Assembly (NCBI RefSeq): GCF_001641265.1
Contig: NW_020167530.1
Span: 558,001-622,000, forward strand
Origin: Pseudogymnoascus destructans
Taxonomy: Eukaryota > Ascomycota > Leotiomycetes > Thelebolales > Thelebolaceae
Direction: 5' to 3'
DNA length: 64,000 nt
The stretch's first letter is position 1. Every line of letters starts with the position of its first letter. The notes under the pieces were generated by a model. It made no database searches. It was not told where the DNA came from and worked only from the letters and a program-made list of their open reading frames with translations. The position numbers and the translations under genes are program-made. This document shows, one piece after another, positions 33,434-46,389 of the stretch.

Positions 33434-35607
33434 AGTGAAGCGGATTCGAATTGCCTTGGGTCAATGGCTCTGTTTTGGAGCTGGTATCCTGCGAGCGTGG
33501 AGAGGTGAATGGGTGGGGTGAGTCGGAGGGGGCTTGCGCCAAGGATCAACCGAGCTTCGTTTGCGATAACGGCGCTGGGGAAAGATTCTTCCCTCGTGAA
33601 AGGATTATTTTGGGTGGGAGAGGGGGTAAAAAAGAGGATATATATATGAAAGGATGGATGAATCCCAGATATATATTTCAAAGAGGGGGAAGTAAGGTAG
33701 AAGGGCAGTTGTTGAGGGGGGATAAGGGTTAATAGGTATGTATGGCGAGGTCAGCAATGTTACGCGGTATTTTATTTGGTTGATGAGCAATAGTAATGTA
33801 GCAAAGTACTTTTAGCTATGCCAACAGGAGGCGGGGTACGGTGCATGTTGGTACCTGTCCCACGTAAAACAGCGTAAAAGGAGGCTGGGGCGGCTGGTCC
33901 ACGGTGCTGTTTGTACATATGTGCACAAGTTCACAAGTACCCCCAAGAATGTGTGTACAAGTTCACAAGTACCCCCAAGAATGTGTGTACAGTACATATG
34001 TACCACCCACAGCAACTGACTCTAACACTACGGCTTTGCTTCCTTGCCGCCGAATGGACCGCCGGCGAGTCTCAACAAAAAAAAAACTAAGAGCCAAGAC
34101 GATATTGGCAAAACATCACGACTCACAGCAGCGATTACAGCAGCAACTGCTCGAGATGGAGAAGGAGATGGAGAGAGGAGGAGGTCCTACAGCACCTACG
34201 GTACCTCGACTTTGATACCCATCTGCCACTTCGCGAGTACTTCTCCCGAGAAGAACCCACACCTGCCCACGGTAACTAGAGCGCTTATACCTCTTGTGCC
34301 GAGGGACCTCGCCATCCCCAATGGAACGATCATAACCCGGAGGGTTCGCCAACGATCATTGCCCGGAGCTGTCCGGGGAAAGTAGGAAAGACGGGAGCTA
34401 GCCAGCATTGAACTCGCTCGAAGAGAAGGAAGAGGTCGTTCCACAAAGATATTCAGTAATCAAGGCGCCCGCCCGAGTCACATAGCCTTCACATGGCCCT
34501 GGTTGCGAGAATAGCCGAGTTGGGGGACGCAGGTACAAAGGTCCAGGCCGATCAGGGACGGAGAAGTCAACAAACGATTCCTACGCACTGACATTGTTGC
34601 GTCGTTGCGTGTCAGGGCGAAAGCTGGCACAGGAAAAAGCCTCCGAAATCCCCTTCCCACCATGTGATATATGCTGCGGCCGGTTCGGCCGCGCATGAGC
34701 GAGATAATACCTATTTTGGTGGTCCGAGACGTACGAAGGTAGGGGACATCTCCGAGAGTTAGCTTCCCCCTCGCAAGAACAAAAAAGTTTAAATCACCTA
34801 GCCAGATAAACTGCCTGCCCAGCTGACAGGCAGAATCAAGCATGGGAAACAGCGGCCGTCTCTAGTTGACGGGAGGGATGTGGGGTTTCAACCAAGTTGG
34901 GCTAAGGAAAAATCAGAGAGGCTGGCTGGCTGGCTGGTCCTCCGGCTCCAGGGAAAGAAAGTTCGTGGGATGAACTCTATGACGTGGGATAAACTCCGTG
35001 GGATGGATGGATGGACACAATTGTAAGTTACTTCGTAGAATCGCCAAAAAGGGTTATTTCGGCCATGACACATACCGCCCTAGCCGTTTTATCATACTTG
35101 GCTGAATCATTGGTTTCACATGATATCTCCCATTTTGTGGGCCGTTCAATCAATCTTGGGGGGGGGGGGGACGCGGATTTTTGGGGTTGTCAAGGTGCAT
35201 ACATCTTCATGGCATCTCTAATCTGGGGAACGCCGTTTTTTTGGTTGTCAAAGTAGATCTCATGGAATCACTCTCTAGCTACCTACAAAGCCAAGCAGCA
35301 ACTCAAAAGTTATCTGTATGGCCACCCTCCATATCATAAAGAAGCGCACCCAACATCATCCGCCTGCCTTTGTGCATCTCCCATCCCCCATCACCGAAGC
35401 ACAGAATGCCCAAACCATCCCTCCATATAAATACAAATCATCATGAAGAAAAAAACGGAACCTGAAATGGGATTGGCCTTGGCGCGAAAATAATCCACAG
35501 CCAAAAGACCGTCTCGCTCGAAGGAATACATCGAAAGAGAACACCTCACATATCCACGCACTTTTTCCCATTAATTATCAGCAATCTCATGTATTTGTTG
35601 TCATCTT
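33434..35607. other. Gene-free region between PYC and clathrin heavy chain
   Basis: About 2.2 kb. It contains the PYC promoter, a 32-bp tandem duplication (33925-33988), a 13-nt G run (35158-35170), and the clathrin 3' UTR near its end. The several 60-120 codon frames here look random in composition and were not called. Confidence 0.55.
33925..33988. repeat. Perfect 32-bp tandem duplication
   Basis: The unit starts acaagttcacaagtaccccc and occurs twice back to back with no visible difference. It is framed by TACATATGT on both sides (33913-33921 and about 33993-34001), about 0.5 kb upstream of the PYC start. Confidence 0.9.
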
Positions 35608-38600
35608 CTAAAACCCGCCGAAGCCCGTTGGTTGCGGCGCGAAGCCGTTGGCCTGGCCGTAGGGAGCTGGCGAGGTTGGTTGTCCGGCTGGGCCTTGCGT
35701 GAGCATCAGGCGGGAGCCGCCGAGGATCGGGGTGTTGTTCTCCTCCTTGACCTGTGACTGCTCGCGCGCGTTGCGCTCGTCGTTGTCCTTCTTGAGGGTC
35801 TCGATTGTCGCCGATTGTTGGGCCAGGAAGTTGATCATGAAAGGCATCGTGAAATCGGTGAGGCCGTGGCGCCATGAGAGCTCCATGACGACGTGGAGTG
35901 GGATGAGGCCGTAACACGAGTAGAGCATTCCAACGTAACACTCCTTGCTGCCAATGTCGACGAACTGCAATTAATTAGTAGAGTCTCAATGTCAGCCTTA
36001 AAAGGGTAACTTACATAGCGGAGCAATTCCTCCACGACTTCCGACTTGCCCGAGATCGCCGCCGTCTCAATAGCATCCTTGTAAAGCTTGTCCTGCTTGG
36101 ACAGAGCGATAGACTTCTCCCAACGCTTGTTCTTGCGATAGATGTTGGAAGCGATCTGGCGGAAGAAGACCAGGTCGTGGCGCTCGAGGCGCTGCGCCAA
36201 CTCGACTGGGTCGTAGTTGTCGTAGTTCTCGACAGAGTCGCGAAGAGTCTTGTAATCCTCCTCCTCAATCAACAAGTCGTTGATGGCGTTGTTGACAGCC
36301 TTCTTGTTCTGTGTCTGGACGTTAAGCAGGAATGGCTTGATCAGTGGGATGTTGTCCGACTTCTCAAACATCTTGACCACTCTGTTGACATCGATTCTCG
36401 GAGTCAATGCCTGGAGAAGATCGGTGATGAGAGACGGCTGCTCCTGAAGGTAGAAGTTCAAAGCACGGTAGTAGATCTCCAAGTTGGCAACCTTGACAAC
36501 AATGTCCTTGAAGGAGTGGTGCTCCCAAGCGTCGGCAGCACGCTCCATCATGGCAAGAGCAGCGTTGTCCCACTCGTCGTAGTGGCAGTACAGGAAGACC
36601 AGCTCAGGCCACAGGTTAGCCTCCTCGCAAGCACGGATCATCTTGGGGATGTTGATACGGCTCCAGAACAGCTTCAGGTGCTCCATCACACGCTCAGGGT
36701 GATACTTGGACAAGGCAATGCCAAGCTCAGTGAACATGCCCATGTGAGCACGCTCAAGACCAAGGCCTTGCTCAAGCACAGCAATGAGCTCATCAAAGTA
36801 ACCATTGCGCTCGTATTGCTTAACAAGATCTTGAAGCTCCTCGGCATCAACAATCAGGTTGAGACCACAGATCTGAGCAAGACGGAACTCCTTCTTCTCC
36901 ACACAGGCAGCGTTGACCTGCTTCCAGACCTTGATGTTGTTGGCCTTGCGAGCACACTCAACAGCGGCTTGGTAATCGCTGAGGTGGACAAGCGTGGTAG
37001 CGAGCTTGGCCCAGTTGGAAATGCTGCTGAAGAAGATCTTGGCGGCTTGGTGGTAACCCTCCGCGTAAGCCTTGTCACCAGACTCCTCGATATCTGCAAC
37101 GTTTGTACCCTTGAGGAAGTCCTCCAACTCAGAGAGCTGGTCGGTGCGGGCATATGCAAACGCCAACGCAGTGTCGATCTCTGGCTCGCGGAGAGTCTTG
37201 CGCGACATCTTGAGGTACTTGATGAGATCCTCATCCTTTCCGGCGGGAACTGCGTATTCGATAACCTCCTTGTAGTTGCTGGGGTCTTGCGCGCGGATAT
37301 AGGACTCCACGGCATCGCTGATTCTAAGACCATCCAATTGAGCCTTGGCAACGCGGCTCCAGACCTCTGGGAGCTCGACGCGCTCACCATACTCCTGGGC
37401 ACGATCGATGCTAACAATGTGCTCAACGAGAACGTTGACCGCCTTGGGGTGGTCGTCGATCTTCTTGTAGACTTCAAAGGCCTCCTCGTAGAGACCAACC
37501 TCAATACAGATATCAGCCACCTCAGTCGTGGTATACTCGTTGAGCTGGTGGATGTAATCCATGACCTTGCTCTTATCAGCCTTGGTGGCTGTGAAGATAA
37601 GGAGGTTCTGGAGGCTGCCATTGTCGCTGAATGGCGAAGGCTCAAGAACGATCTTCTCCAGCAACTCAATGAGCTCCACAGGGAGATCATTCTTCAAGAA
37701 AGAAGAAACAGCAACGGAAACCTTCTCTGGCTCCTTGGACTCGGGAACAGCCGTTGAGATGACCTGGTCAACGAGCGATCTGCGGTGGTTGTTGTTGCCG
37801 CTGAGAACGAAGTTCCAGAGCTCCTCATCAGCACGCTCAAGAAGGTAGCGAGCCTGTGCCTTGAACATGGAGTTCTCGTTGGTGATGTTCACAAGCTCCA
37901 AATCATTCTGGCCCTTGCTGTATGCAATGAATGCAAGATTGGGGTCACGCTTCTCGCAGTACTTTCCGACAACGAGAGTGTCGTACTGGTTGTTGTCCTT
38001 GAGGAACTTCTCTGGGTTGTTGTTGCTATCGATGTAGATCTTGGCCAGCGCATTGTAGACTGCCTGCTGCTCGTTGCCAGACGCAAGAGTAGCCTCGAGG
38101 AACGGCAAGAGGATCTTCAGACGATTGCGTGTCTCGACCTCCTGAACAAGCTCATCGATAGGGATTGACGTTGGGTTGACAGTCTGCAAGAGGTTCTTGA
38201 TAATGCTCTCGTCGCAATCGACATCAAGTAAGCCACCAATGACAGCCGGGGTTCTCGCTGGGTTAACACGCTGAACGTACACCTCGATCGACTTGAAATG
38301 CTGGTTTTGGTATAGGTATAGAACAAGATCGTGGATAAAGTTGAAACGATCGCAAACAATGATGAGAGGAAGTTGCTCGGTCAATCTCGCCTCCTTCAGG
38401 AAGTTCTTCACCTTCTCGGGGTTGTAGTGGTTGCTATCACGGCAAATACGCTCAACCTCGCTGAACTGTTGCATCTTCGTCGCCGCCTCAATGTACTTGA
38501 AGTTGACATCTTGGTCCTCGCTGACGTTGACAATGCTGCCGAGGTAGTAGAACAGACCCTCGGCAGTCTTGTACTTCTCGAAGAGATCGATCAACTTGGT

Positions 38601-40960
38601 AGCCCCAAGTAGGTCGGAGTACTTCGTAGCAATGTGCACAACAGCTTGTAGGTTCTGGCGGATGTTGGACTTCATCATGGCATCCAAGCAATCCAGCGAC
38701 TGCTCAACAGAGAAGCGGCCGAAGAAGTTGGTGAGCCAGTCTTGGTTGAAATTAGGCGTGGCAACGATGTTGACGATAACACGCTTGATTGCTGCTGGAT
38801 CCTCGTAGTGCTCCAATGCACGCTGGGAAAGTCCTGCTTGCTCGCACAGCTGTGCAATGCGAGCCTTATCGTAGTGCGAAAACATCTCGTTGCCGAGAAT
38901 AGCATCGGCGACTTGGGGAGCATTGATGAGGTTCATCTCAAGCAGGCGTGTCTGGAGGTGGCCCTGCTCAGGCTTGTTGTCCTTCAAGGCATCGAGGAGG
39001 AAAGCAGTGGCAGCTTGGACCATATTCTGCGATTGGAAAATGTCGACGACGCGCTCGACATCCACGAGTGAACCACCCTCATTGTTGGCGAGCTGGGTGG
39101 CGAATTCGGTTCCCTTCTCTGGGTTGACACGAACAATATGCTGGAGCAGGACGATGTAATCCGGCTGGTAGCCTACCTGGCTCGAATAAGGCACAATCTT
39201 ATCGAACTGGCCAAGCTCAGCAAATGCTGCAACCACCTTCTGAGGGATGTTTGCGCGAAGATAGATGCTCAGAGCAAGAGCCAAATCGTGTGGGCGGACA
39301 AGATCTCCAAGCTCTTCTGAGCAGTCCAACTTGCTCTCCTTCATCCACTTCTCGATAAGATGCTTGCGGTTCTGGGCGAGAACTGGCTTGACAAGCTCAA
39401 GAGTCTCGTGCTTGTTAAGATCACCCTTGTCCAAAAGCGAACCAAAGTATTGAAGGATGATGGAGAGCTGCCCTGGCTGGGCCGGGATGTTCTTGAAGCG
39501 TTCGATAGTCTGGGGTGTGCGGAGGAAACCTCTGGGGGAGTTTGCAGCAATCTTGGCAGCTTCAGCGTAGTTGCCCGCATTGATAAGCTGATCGAACTGT
39601 TGTGCGTAAAGGTTGTCTGCGCCAGGTAAACCTGCTCTAGACGCAAGCTTGACGGCCAGACCGGAGTTTGCTGGGTTCTGAAGCAAATATGGAATCACGG
39701 TTGCCTCGTCCACAGCCACGGAGAGCACTTGGCCCTTCCTGTTGACACCGACAAGACCCTCAGATTGGGAATCAGATGCTGTAATAAAGATCGTTTCGCT
39801 CGAAATGCGGTTCATGAAAATACAGGTGCCGGTCTCCAAGTCGTACAGGTGAATGAAGCCGTACTTTGTCACCAAGTAGATGATGCTGTACTTCTCCGAA
39901 ACCTGCATGGCGACTGGGAAATCGTTGACTGCCTCTGCTGGGAAATATACATCCACCGCCTTCTTTGGGAAAGCGGGGTTTGATGCTTGATGGTCGACCT
40001 CCACAACGTGTAACTTCGCGCCGGTGGCGGTACGCACAGCGAATGCGAAAACCTTCGTAGCGGCTGCTGCGCCCTCTAAGCGCAGGGTGCCAAATGCTGC
40101 TGCGTGGCCCTCGAGAGCCTGGCTGATACCGCGGTCTTTCGAGTATAATTGCATGGCTCCAACGACTCTGCCCTGCTGTTGGGAGATGCCGATTACGACC
40201 ATCCACTTTCCGTCCGCGCTGACGCGGTAGTTTATTATCTGCGAACCCTGTATAGTGATATCAGCAACTGCCAGGCATTAAATCGTAATTCAGGTTTACC
40301 TGGAGGTTCTCATGGCGTTTAAAGACCTCAACTGGCTGTGCTTGGTTCTGATCAAAGACATCCCAGTGATAAACTGCCGAATCTGTGACAAGTCCCAAAG
40401 TCGTCTCGCTGAACCATTTCCAGAATACAACGTCCTCGTTCATTGTCGCCGACTTCAGCTTCGCCTTCTGCTCTAGATCGAATATCTGAAGTGTTCTCGA
40501 CTGAGCCTTGAGCGCAATAATCTGCTTGGTCCAGTGCATGATGGCACTATCGGCCTTGATTGGTCGCCTCGTCACATTGTTATTTTGTTTGAGGTCTATG
40601 ATAACAACTTCCGGTGATGCAGCTTCGTTCTTCTTCTCACGGACGCAGATAAAGGAGTCGGACTCGAGTGTCTGATGGCTTTGTTAGTGATTGCTCCAGG
40701 CCAAGGCCGGGGAGCACCGGAACAACTTACACAGGTGGTGAATCCAATTGAGGCAGGCTAGAAGCATAATGGTCAGTATTCAGATGGTAGACGACCTCAT
40801 TGAGAGGTCAGGTTGCATATTGGGCAGTAAGGGCTTACTTCAACTCCAACACTGGTCAACTGTAGATAGTGGTTAGCTTGCGATATAAAGGTGAATCCAG
40901 GGTCCCGTCATCAGCACGAACCTGAAGAAGCTCAGTGAACTTGATGGGAAGAGCTGCCAT
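35608..40960 (-). CDS. CHC1: Clathrin heavy chain
   Basis: Exons 40960-40922, 40859-40839, 40757-40731, 40671-40300, 40247-36015 and 35964-35608 encode 1682 aa, the usual length. The heavy chain trimerises into triskelia that coat endocytic and Golgi vesicles. The start MAALPIKFTELLQ-LTSVGVE-PASIGFTTC-TLESDSFICVREK is assembled from exons of 39, 21 and 27 nt. The beta-propeller terminal domain (~1-330) is followed by the helical CHCR leg repeats (~540-1560), recognisable by ELIELLEKIVLEPSPFSDN, AYARTDQLSELEDF and LNFYLQEQP. The C-terminal tripod region has SKECYVGMLYSCYGLI and a Gln/Gly/Pro tail ending TGFGGF. Five introns, four of them within the first ~700 nt of the gene. Confidence 0.97.
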
Positions 40961-41908
40961 CTTTATTATGGGCTTGCGCTGATGGCGCGCAGTTGGCAAG
41001 GCCTGTCCTCAACTCCGGAATAAGGGCGTCAGGTTGCTGACACGTAATAGGGTGTTTGTGTTGGTACAGCTCTCAGAGCAGTATTAAAGCCGTATAAAGA
41101 GGGAATGTTCGTGGCGAAGTTTCGACTTCGCGATTCGTAAGAAGAGTAAAGAAGGAAGGAAGGAGATACAGAAAGTTTGGTAGGAGTAACGCGTTGTGAT
41201 GGAGATTGATTTCAGGCAAGCTTCCCAAGAAACGTACTTGGCTACTTGGCTACGTATTGGGTAACTCCTTATAATTGGGTAACTCCTTATAATTGGGTGC
41301 ACGTGACTTGATATGGTAAATTGCATGTTGCCCTGCATATCAGGCAAACATTGTCGACCTGCCGCGTTGCTACGTAAACAGAACCACAACAATGTGTCAA
41401 CAGCATGGCGATTGCACAGAAATAGACAGCCTCCTCTGACTACCACGTTTTGCGTCACATCATGCTCAATGAGTCTGCGTCTATTATATTCTCCATCTGT
41501 AGTAGGCAAGCATAGGTATAGGTCCTTTACAATTCGCTCGACATCATAAAGTATGACGACAAATTCACCTTTACCCCACGAACCATAAGACAGATTCACT
41601 CTGATACCCCAGAGTTTCCAGTTAAGACAATTTCACTTTCTTCACGTCATTGTTTCTTCAGTGTTTTACAGCTTAATCATTCCATTGTCTGTATTTATCG
41701 AAAATACATACCAGGGGCAAGTGTTCACAAGACCCCCTCTCTAAAATCTGTTAAACCAGCAAGCACTACAACCACTGCACTTGGCAAGCGCCACGAAGGG
41801 TATCAATATGGTCAAGAAGTTAATGTCGTGAGTCTTATTATGTATTATAACGCCACGCTGAATCCGGGAAGTCTATGGACGAAGGGTTGAGATATCCAAA
41901 TGAGACAT
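40961..41908. other. Promoter region of clathrin heavy chain and 3' flank of the GPI protein gene
   Basis: About 950 bp. A near-perfect 18-21 bp tandem repeat (TTGGGTAACTCCTTATAA, twice) lies at 41257-41296. No coding feature is supported. Confidence 0.5.
41257..41296. repeat. Short tandem duplication TTGGGTAACTCCTTATAA
   Basis: Two adjacent copies differ only at their junctions, preceded by a smaller GGCTACTT duplication. It lies about 300 bp upstream of the clathrin start. Confidence 0.8.
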
Positions 41909-42334
41909 TTAGATAAGCTGGGGATTCTGTTAGCCACCGCTGCTCTTCTTTTCATATCGATGCGGCGGAACTTACGAGAGCAACACCTCCGGCAATGATC
42001 ATGCCCAGAGCGGAAGCACCGTTGATGCTGGCGGCACCCTCGTAGATGGGGGAACCAGTTGGCTTCGGGCCGGTGGAAACACCAGTGGAGCCAACGCCCG
42101 AGGCGACTGGGGCAGTTGGGGAAGGAGGAAGCTGGCTGACGTAGGTCGGGGCAGTTGGGACTGGGACAACTGGGGCAGCGGAGGTCTTGCACTCGTAGAC
42201 GGTGACGGTGCTAAGAGTTCAAATTAGAATCTCGTTTTCTTCATGATTGTTGCGGTTGCCCTGGCTACTTACACCTGCTGGGCGACAGCGACGGAAGCCA
42301 GGACGGCGAAGATGGCGGCAGCGGAGAATTGCAT
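41909..42334 (-). CDS. Small secreted GPI-anchored protein, hypothetical
   Basis: Exons 42334-42273, 42210-41976 and 41917-41909 encode 101 aa. A clear signal peptide (MQFSAAAIFAVLASVAVAQQ, cleavage after AVA) is followed by TVTVYECKTSAAP and a Pro/Ser/Thr/Val-rich segment (PVVPVPTAPTYVSQLPP). Then comes a C-terminal GPI signal: small residues (GAASINGASA) before a hydrophobic end GMIIAGGVALLI. The last exon is 9 nt (CTT ATC TAA); without that splice the protein would end VSSAASI, a poorer anchor signal. The expected location is plasma membrane or cell wall. No enzyme domain. The 5' leader region is AT-rich. Confidence 0.75.
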
Positions 42335-44023
42335 GTTGACGGTTTTGGTTTGTGTGGGTTGGTGTAGGTGAAAGAGTTTGATATAGTTTGAAAAAGGTGG
42401 AAGTTGAAGTGAGTGAATCGATAGATAGCTGGTTACAAAAGAGTGTAAGTTGATCGTGGATGGAGAGAAAAGAACGAAACTGGAACCTTGGATACTCATA
42501 TATACCACAGTGGTGCTCAGCAGCGACACAATCCCGTCCTAAACATCATGACCCGCTATCGCAGAACAAGAGAGGATTGACCTGCAAACCCCATAGATAT
42601 TCCTACTATGGCCCACTTGGGAAATTAAGTTGCTGTCCATCCCAGTTCAAGTCGCCAAACTGACGATTGGGATCGTTGTATTCCACTTATCGCAGTTCCA
42701 CATCACAATTAACGGCAAATGTCTCCAAGGGCCCTCCAAAGAGGTCCCTATTATGAACCATCCCGCTGTTCCCCTTTCTAGTCTTTAGACTATTAGATTT
42801 ACTGTTTGGCCCTATCACGACTAGGACGGTGAAGGTCATAATCTCTTATCCACCAAGCTAGTAGACGATCAACGGACAACGGTTTCACCACAGGACCGGA
42901 GAGCACCCGTCCAAAGCTGGATATTATTCCGAAACAGAATCAGCCTATCTAAACATCGCCATCTGGTGCTTGTATATCGCCATTTAGCCACACATTTGCG
43001 TAGATTGCCCAATCACCGCACGTCCTTTGGGGGTTAATCAGGGGTAGAGCTGTTTATCTCACCGACCAGGCATGTCGAATCATATGCTTGGAAGTGATTG
43101 AAATTGCGATAGATGCGTCGAGCCAGACCGATCGGCGCCAAGTGGTCACGACTTGCGGCATGCTTCCTTCCGTGGCAATAATCAATGCACAACATGTGGT
43201 GCTCCTTGAAAATTACAAATTGATCGCCACAGCGCTTAACACAGCGTCAACTTATCCTTCCAGTTGCAGGCCAGTTGTAGGTCACATCACGCATGCGTAC
43301 ATGCACACAATTCGGTCTACAGAAAACACCCTGCCAGCTATGCCAGGATGCCCAGCTACAGTAGTATGCTTGCTAGCTATGAATTTTGCCCCCAATCTGC
43401 TACACAGTGCATGTATAAGAAGTATGTACAGCCAGTCTTTGAGACCCTCCGCACAACATCCGAAGATGCTTCAGCGAAGCGCCTCACCCAGGACCGACCG
43501 CGAACGATGTCAATTCTCCTTTCTACTTGACGATTTCCATGTTTCATAGAGCCACACACTGCCACGAGGACAGCGGGCTTCTCACAGGAACGCTTTTAAT
43601 GAGAAAGTTGGTTTTGCGTTGTTTTATTATGGAAAGAAAAGAAAAGGGAACAAGAATCGCGCGAGAAAAAAAGTTTTATACTGCCTCCCGCTTGCTCGCT
43701 CGGCAAGGTGCGATGCCGCTACCGAAGAGTGCACGTGCTTCCTCTCTGTGTTTGTGATGTTTGTGTGATGCCTTACAGGATTCCCTATCTGAATCCCTAA
43801 TTGTCAGGCCGAAAAACAGACAGCAAACAGAGCCGTAGGCGGGAAACGGCCCCCACAAAAAATGTTACACCCCACCATGCCATGCCGATGATTGTACCCC
43901 TCCGTCGATTTTTCCATGAGCAGATACCGTTTGTGAATGACAATCCAGTAATCAAGGTTGCCATTTACCAATATAAATTCTACTACGCCATTTAGTTGAC
44001 AGTGGTGGATCTATCATCTCAAA
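42335..44023. promoter_or_regulatory. Long divergent promoter region, GPI protein / ADE16
   Basis: About 1.7 kb. A C/T-rich leader precedes the GPI gene start (42340-42420 on the minus strand). The 153-codon plus-strand frame at 43088 has no recognisable features and was not called. Confidence 0.45.
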
Positions 44024-45971
44024 ATGGCAAAGACAGGTAAAGTCGATCGAAAGTTATATATTGCTGTTGCTCTATAATACTGACGTAGAGACATAGCGAT
44101 TATCTCCGTCTACGACAAGACGGGCCTTCTTGACTTGGCCAAGGGATTGATCAAGCAGAATGTTCGCCTTCTGGCGTCTGGCGGAACGGCCAAGATGATC
44201 AGAGAGTCAGGCTTTGCAGTTGAGTAAGAGCTCTTCCCCCGCCGTCTATGAGATAACTCAAGCTGACCAAATGGTATAGAGATGTGTCGGCCATTACTCA
44301 TGCACCCGAGATGCTCGCTGGCCGCGTCAAGACGCTGCATCCAGCTGTCCACGCCGGTATCCTAGCTCGCGACCTTGCCTCCGACGAGAAGGACCTTGCC
44401 GACCAGAACATCAACAAGGTCGACTATGTCATCTGCAACCTCTACCCCTTCAAGGACACTGTCGCCAAGATCAACGTCACCGTCCCCGAGGCCGTTGAGG
44501 AGATCGATATCGGAGGCGTGACGCTCATCCGCGCAGCCGCCAAGAACCACACCCGCGTCACCATCCTCAGCGACCCATCTGACTACCCATCCTTCCTCGA
44601 GGAGCTTGAGAAGGGCGAGATCAAGGAGCAGAGCAGACAGATGTACGCCCTCAAGGCATTCGGCCACACTGCCGACTACGACGCTGCGATATCGGACTTC
44701 TTCCGCAAGCAATACGCCTCCAACGGCGTCCAGCAGCTCGCCCTCCGCTACGGCGCCAACCCCCACCAGAAGCCCGCCGCCGCATACGTCAAGTCGGGTG
44801 AGCTCCCATTCAAGGTCCTCTGCGGAGCCCCAGGGTACATCAACCTCCTCGATGCCCTGAACGCCTGGCCTCTCGTCAAGGAGCTCAAGGAGGCCCTTGG
44901 CCACCCCGCCGCCGCAAGCTTCAAGCACGTCTCCCCCGCCGGAGCCGCCATCGCCGTTCCCCTCACCGCCGAAGAGCGCAAGGTCTACTTCGTCGACGAC
45001 ATTGAAGGTCTCGAGACCTCTCCCCTCGCCCAAGCCTACGCCCGCGCCCGCGGCGCCGACCGCATGTCCTCCTTCGGCGACATGATCGCACTGAGCGACA
45101 CCGTCGACGTGCCCACCGCCAAGATCATCTCGCGCGAAGTCTCCGACGGTGTGATCGCGCCCGGCTACGAGGACGCCGCCCTCGAGATCCTCAAGAAGAA
45201 GAAGGGCGGCCGCTACCTCGTCCTCCAGATCGACCCGGAGTACGTGCCTAACCCCCAGGAGACCCGCACCGTCTACGGCATCACCATGGCCCAACACCGC
45301 AACGACGTGGTCATCTCCCCCGCTTCCTTCTCCTCCATCATTACCCCCAAGGAGGGCGCCGCCCTGTCGGACTCCGCGCTCCGTGACTTGACCGTCGCTA
45401 CCATCGCGCTCAAGTACACGCAGTCCAACTCCGTGTGCTACGCGCTTAACGGCCAGGTCGTCGGTCTCGGTGCCGGCCAGCAGAGCCGCATCCACTGCAC
45501 GCGTCTCGCTGGTGACAAGGCCGACAACTGGTGGTTGCGCTTCAGCCCCCGTGTGCTGGAGATCCAGTGGAAGAAGGGCTCCAAGCGCGCTGATAAGAGC
45601 AATGCTATTGACCTGCTCGTGAGCGGGGAGCTGCCCAAGGAGGGCGCGGAGAGGGAGCTCTACGAGGCGATGTTTGAGGAGGTGCCGAAGGAGTTCACGG
45701 ATGAGGAGAGGAGGGAGTGGTTGGGCAAGCTGAAGGGCGTTGCGTGCTCGAGTGATGCATTTGTAAGTACCCTGCACGATGGATTTAAGAGTGGTTTGCT
45801 AATTATGATGGGTAGTTCCCATTCATCGACAACGTCTTCCGCGCCAGCCGCTCGGGAGTCTCGTACATCGCCGCGCCAACCGGTAGCCAGAACGACAGCG
45901 CCGTCATGGAGACGGCGGAGAAGCTGGGCATTACGTTTGTCGAGCAGAGCATCCGCCTGTTCCACCATTAG
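44024..45971 (+). CDS. ADE16: Bifunctional AICAR transformylase / IMP cyclohydrolase
   Basis: Exons 44024-44036, 44097-44223, 44280-45762 and 45816-45971 encode 592 aa, the family length. It catalyses the last two steps of IMP synthesis in the cytosol. The N-terminal IMP cyclohydrolase (MGS-like) domain reads AIISVYDKTGLLDLA, LASGGTAKMIRESG, ITHAPEMLAGRVKTLHPAVHAGIL and VICNLYPF. The transformylase domain (~205-592) has RYGANPHQKPA, the catalytic Lys-His in SFKHVSPAG, DRMSSFGDMIALSD, TQSNSVCYA, GAGQQSRIHCTRLAGDKA and DAFFPFIDNVFRASRSGV. Introns 60, 56 and 53 nt. Exon 1 is only 13 nt. Third positions in exon 3 are strongly C-biased, suggesting high expression. Confidence 0.97.
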
Positions 45972-46389
45972 ATGTGGAATGGATACCTAAAAGGGGTAGG
46001 TAGTTAGTCTAGGGATGAAAAGAGGGGGGGCGTAAAAGCGCAGAGATAGATACCTTGCTGGACTTCGAAAATTAAGTGTAGCATGAATGGAAATGGTTCA
46101 ACATCTATTGTGGGTTGCGCATGTGGTAGTTTGTGACGATGGGATAGACATGTGATCTTAGTGACTCTGGTGCCAGTCATCGAGCACAGTCAGTCACTGT
46201 AAACATCACCACTCTTCTCAGTCTCCAGCTTCACTTTCGCCAATAGCGCTTTGTGCGCACATTCCCCATTTCTCCATTTCTGCGCAGAAATCTATTCCCG
46301 ACTCAGAATCCTCCCACAATAATCACTATCCGCACCCATCACTTCATTTTTGGGATCATCTTTGGGAATTCGGGCACTTTTGGAATAAT

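Noticed and set aside
36177..37757. 526-codon plus-strand open frame
   Set aside because: It is antisense to clathrin heavy chain, whose protein is unmistakable; Leu/Val-rich antisense frames are expected from C-ending codons.
43088..43549. 153-codon plus-strand frame between the GPI protein gene and ADE16
   Set aside because: Composition is random-like, with no domain, signal peptide or splice-supported extension.
44362..45777. 471-codon minus-strand open frame
   Set aside because: Antisense shadow of the strongly codon-biased ADE16 exon; composition is Gly/Val/Leu/Glu-skewed with no domain.
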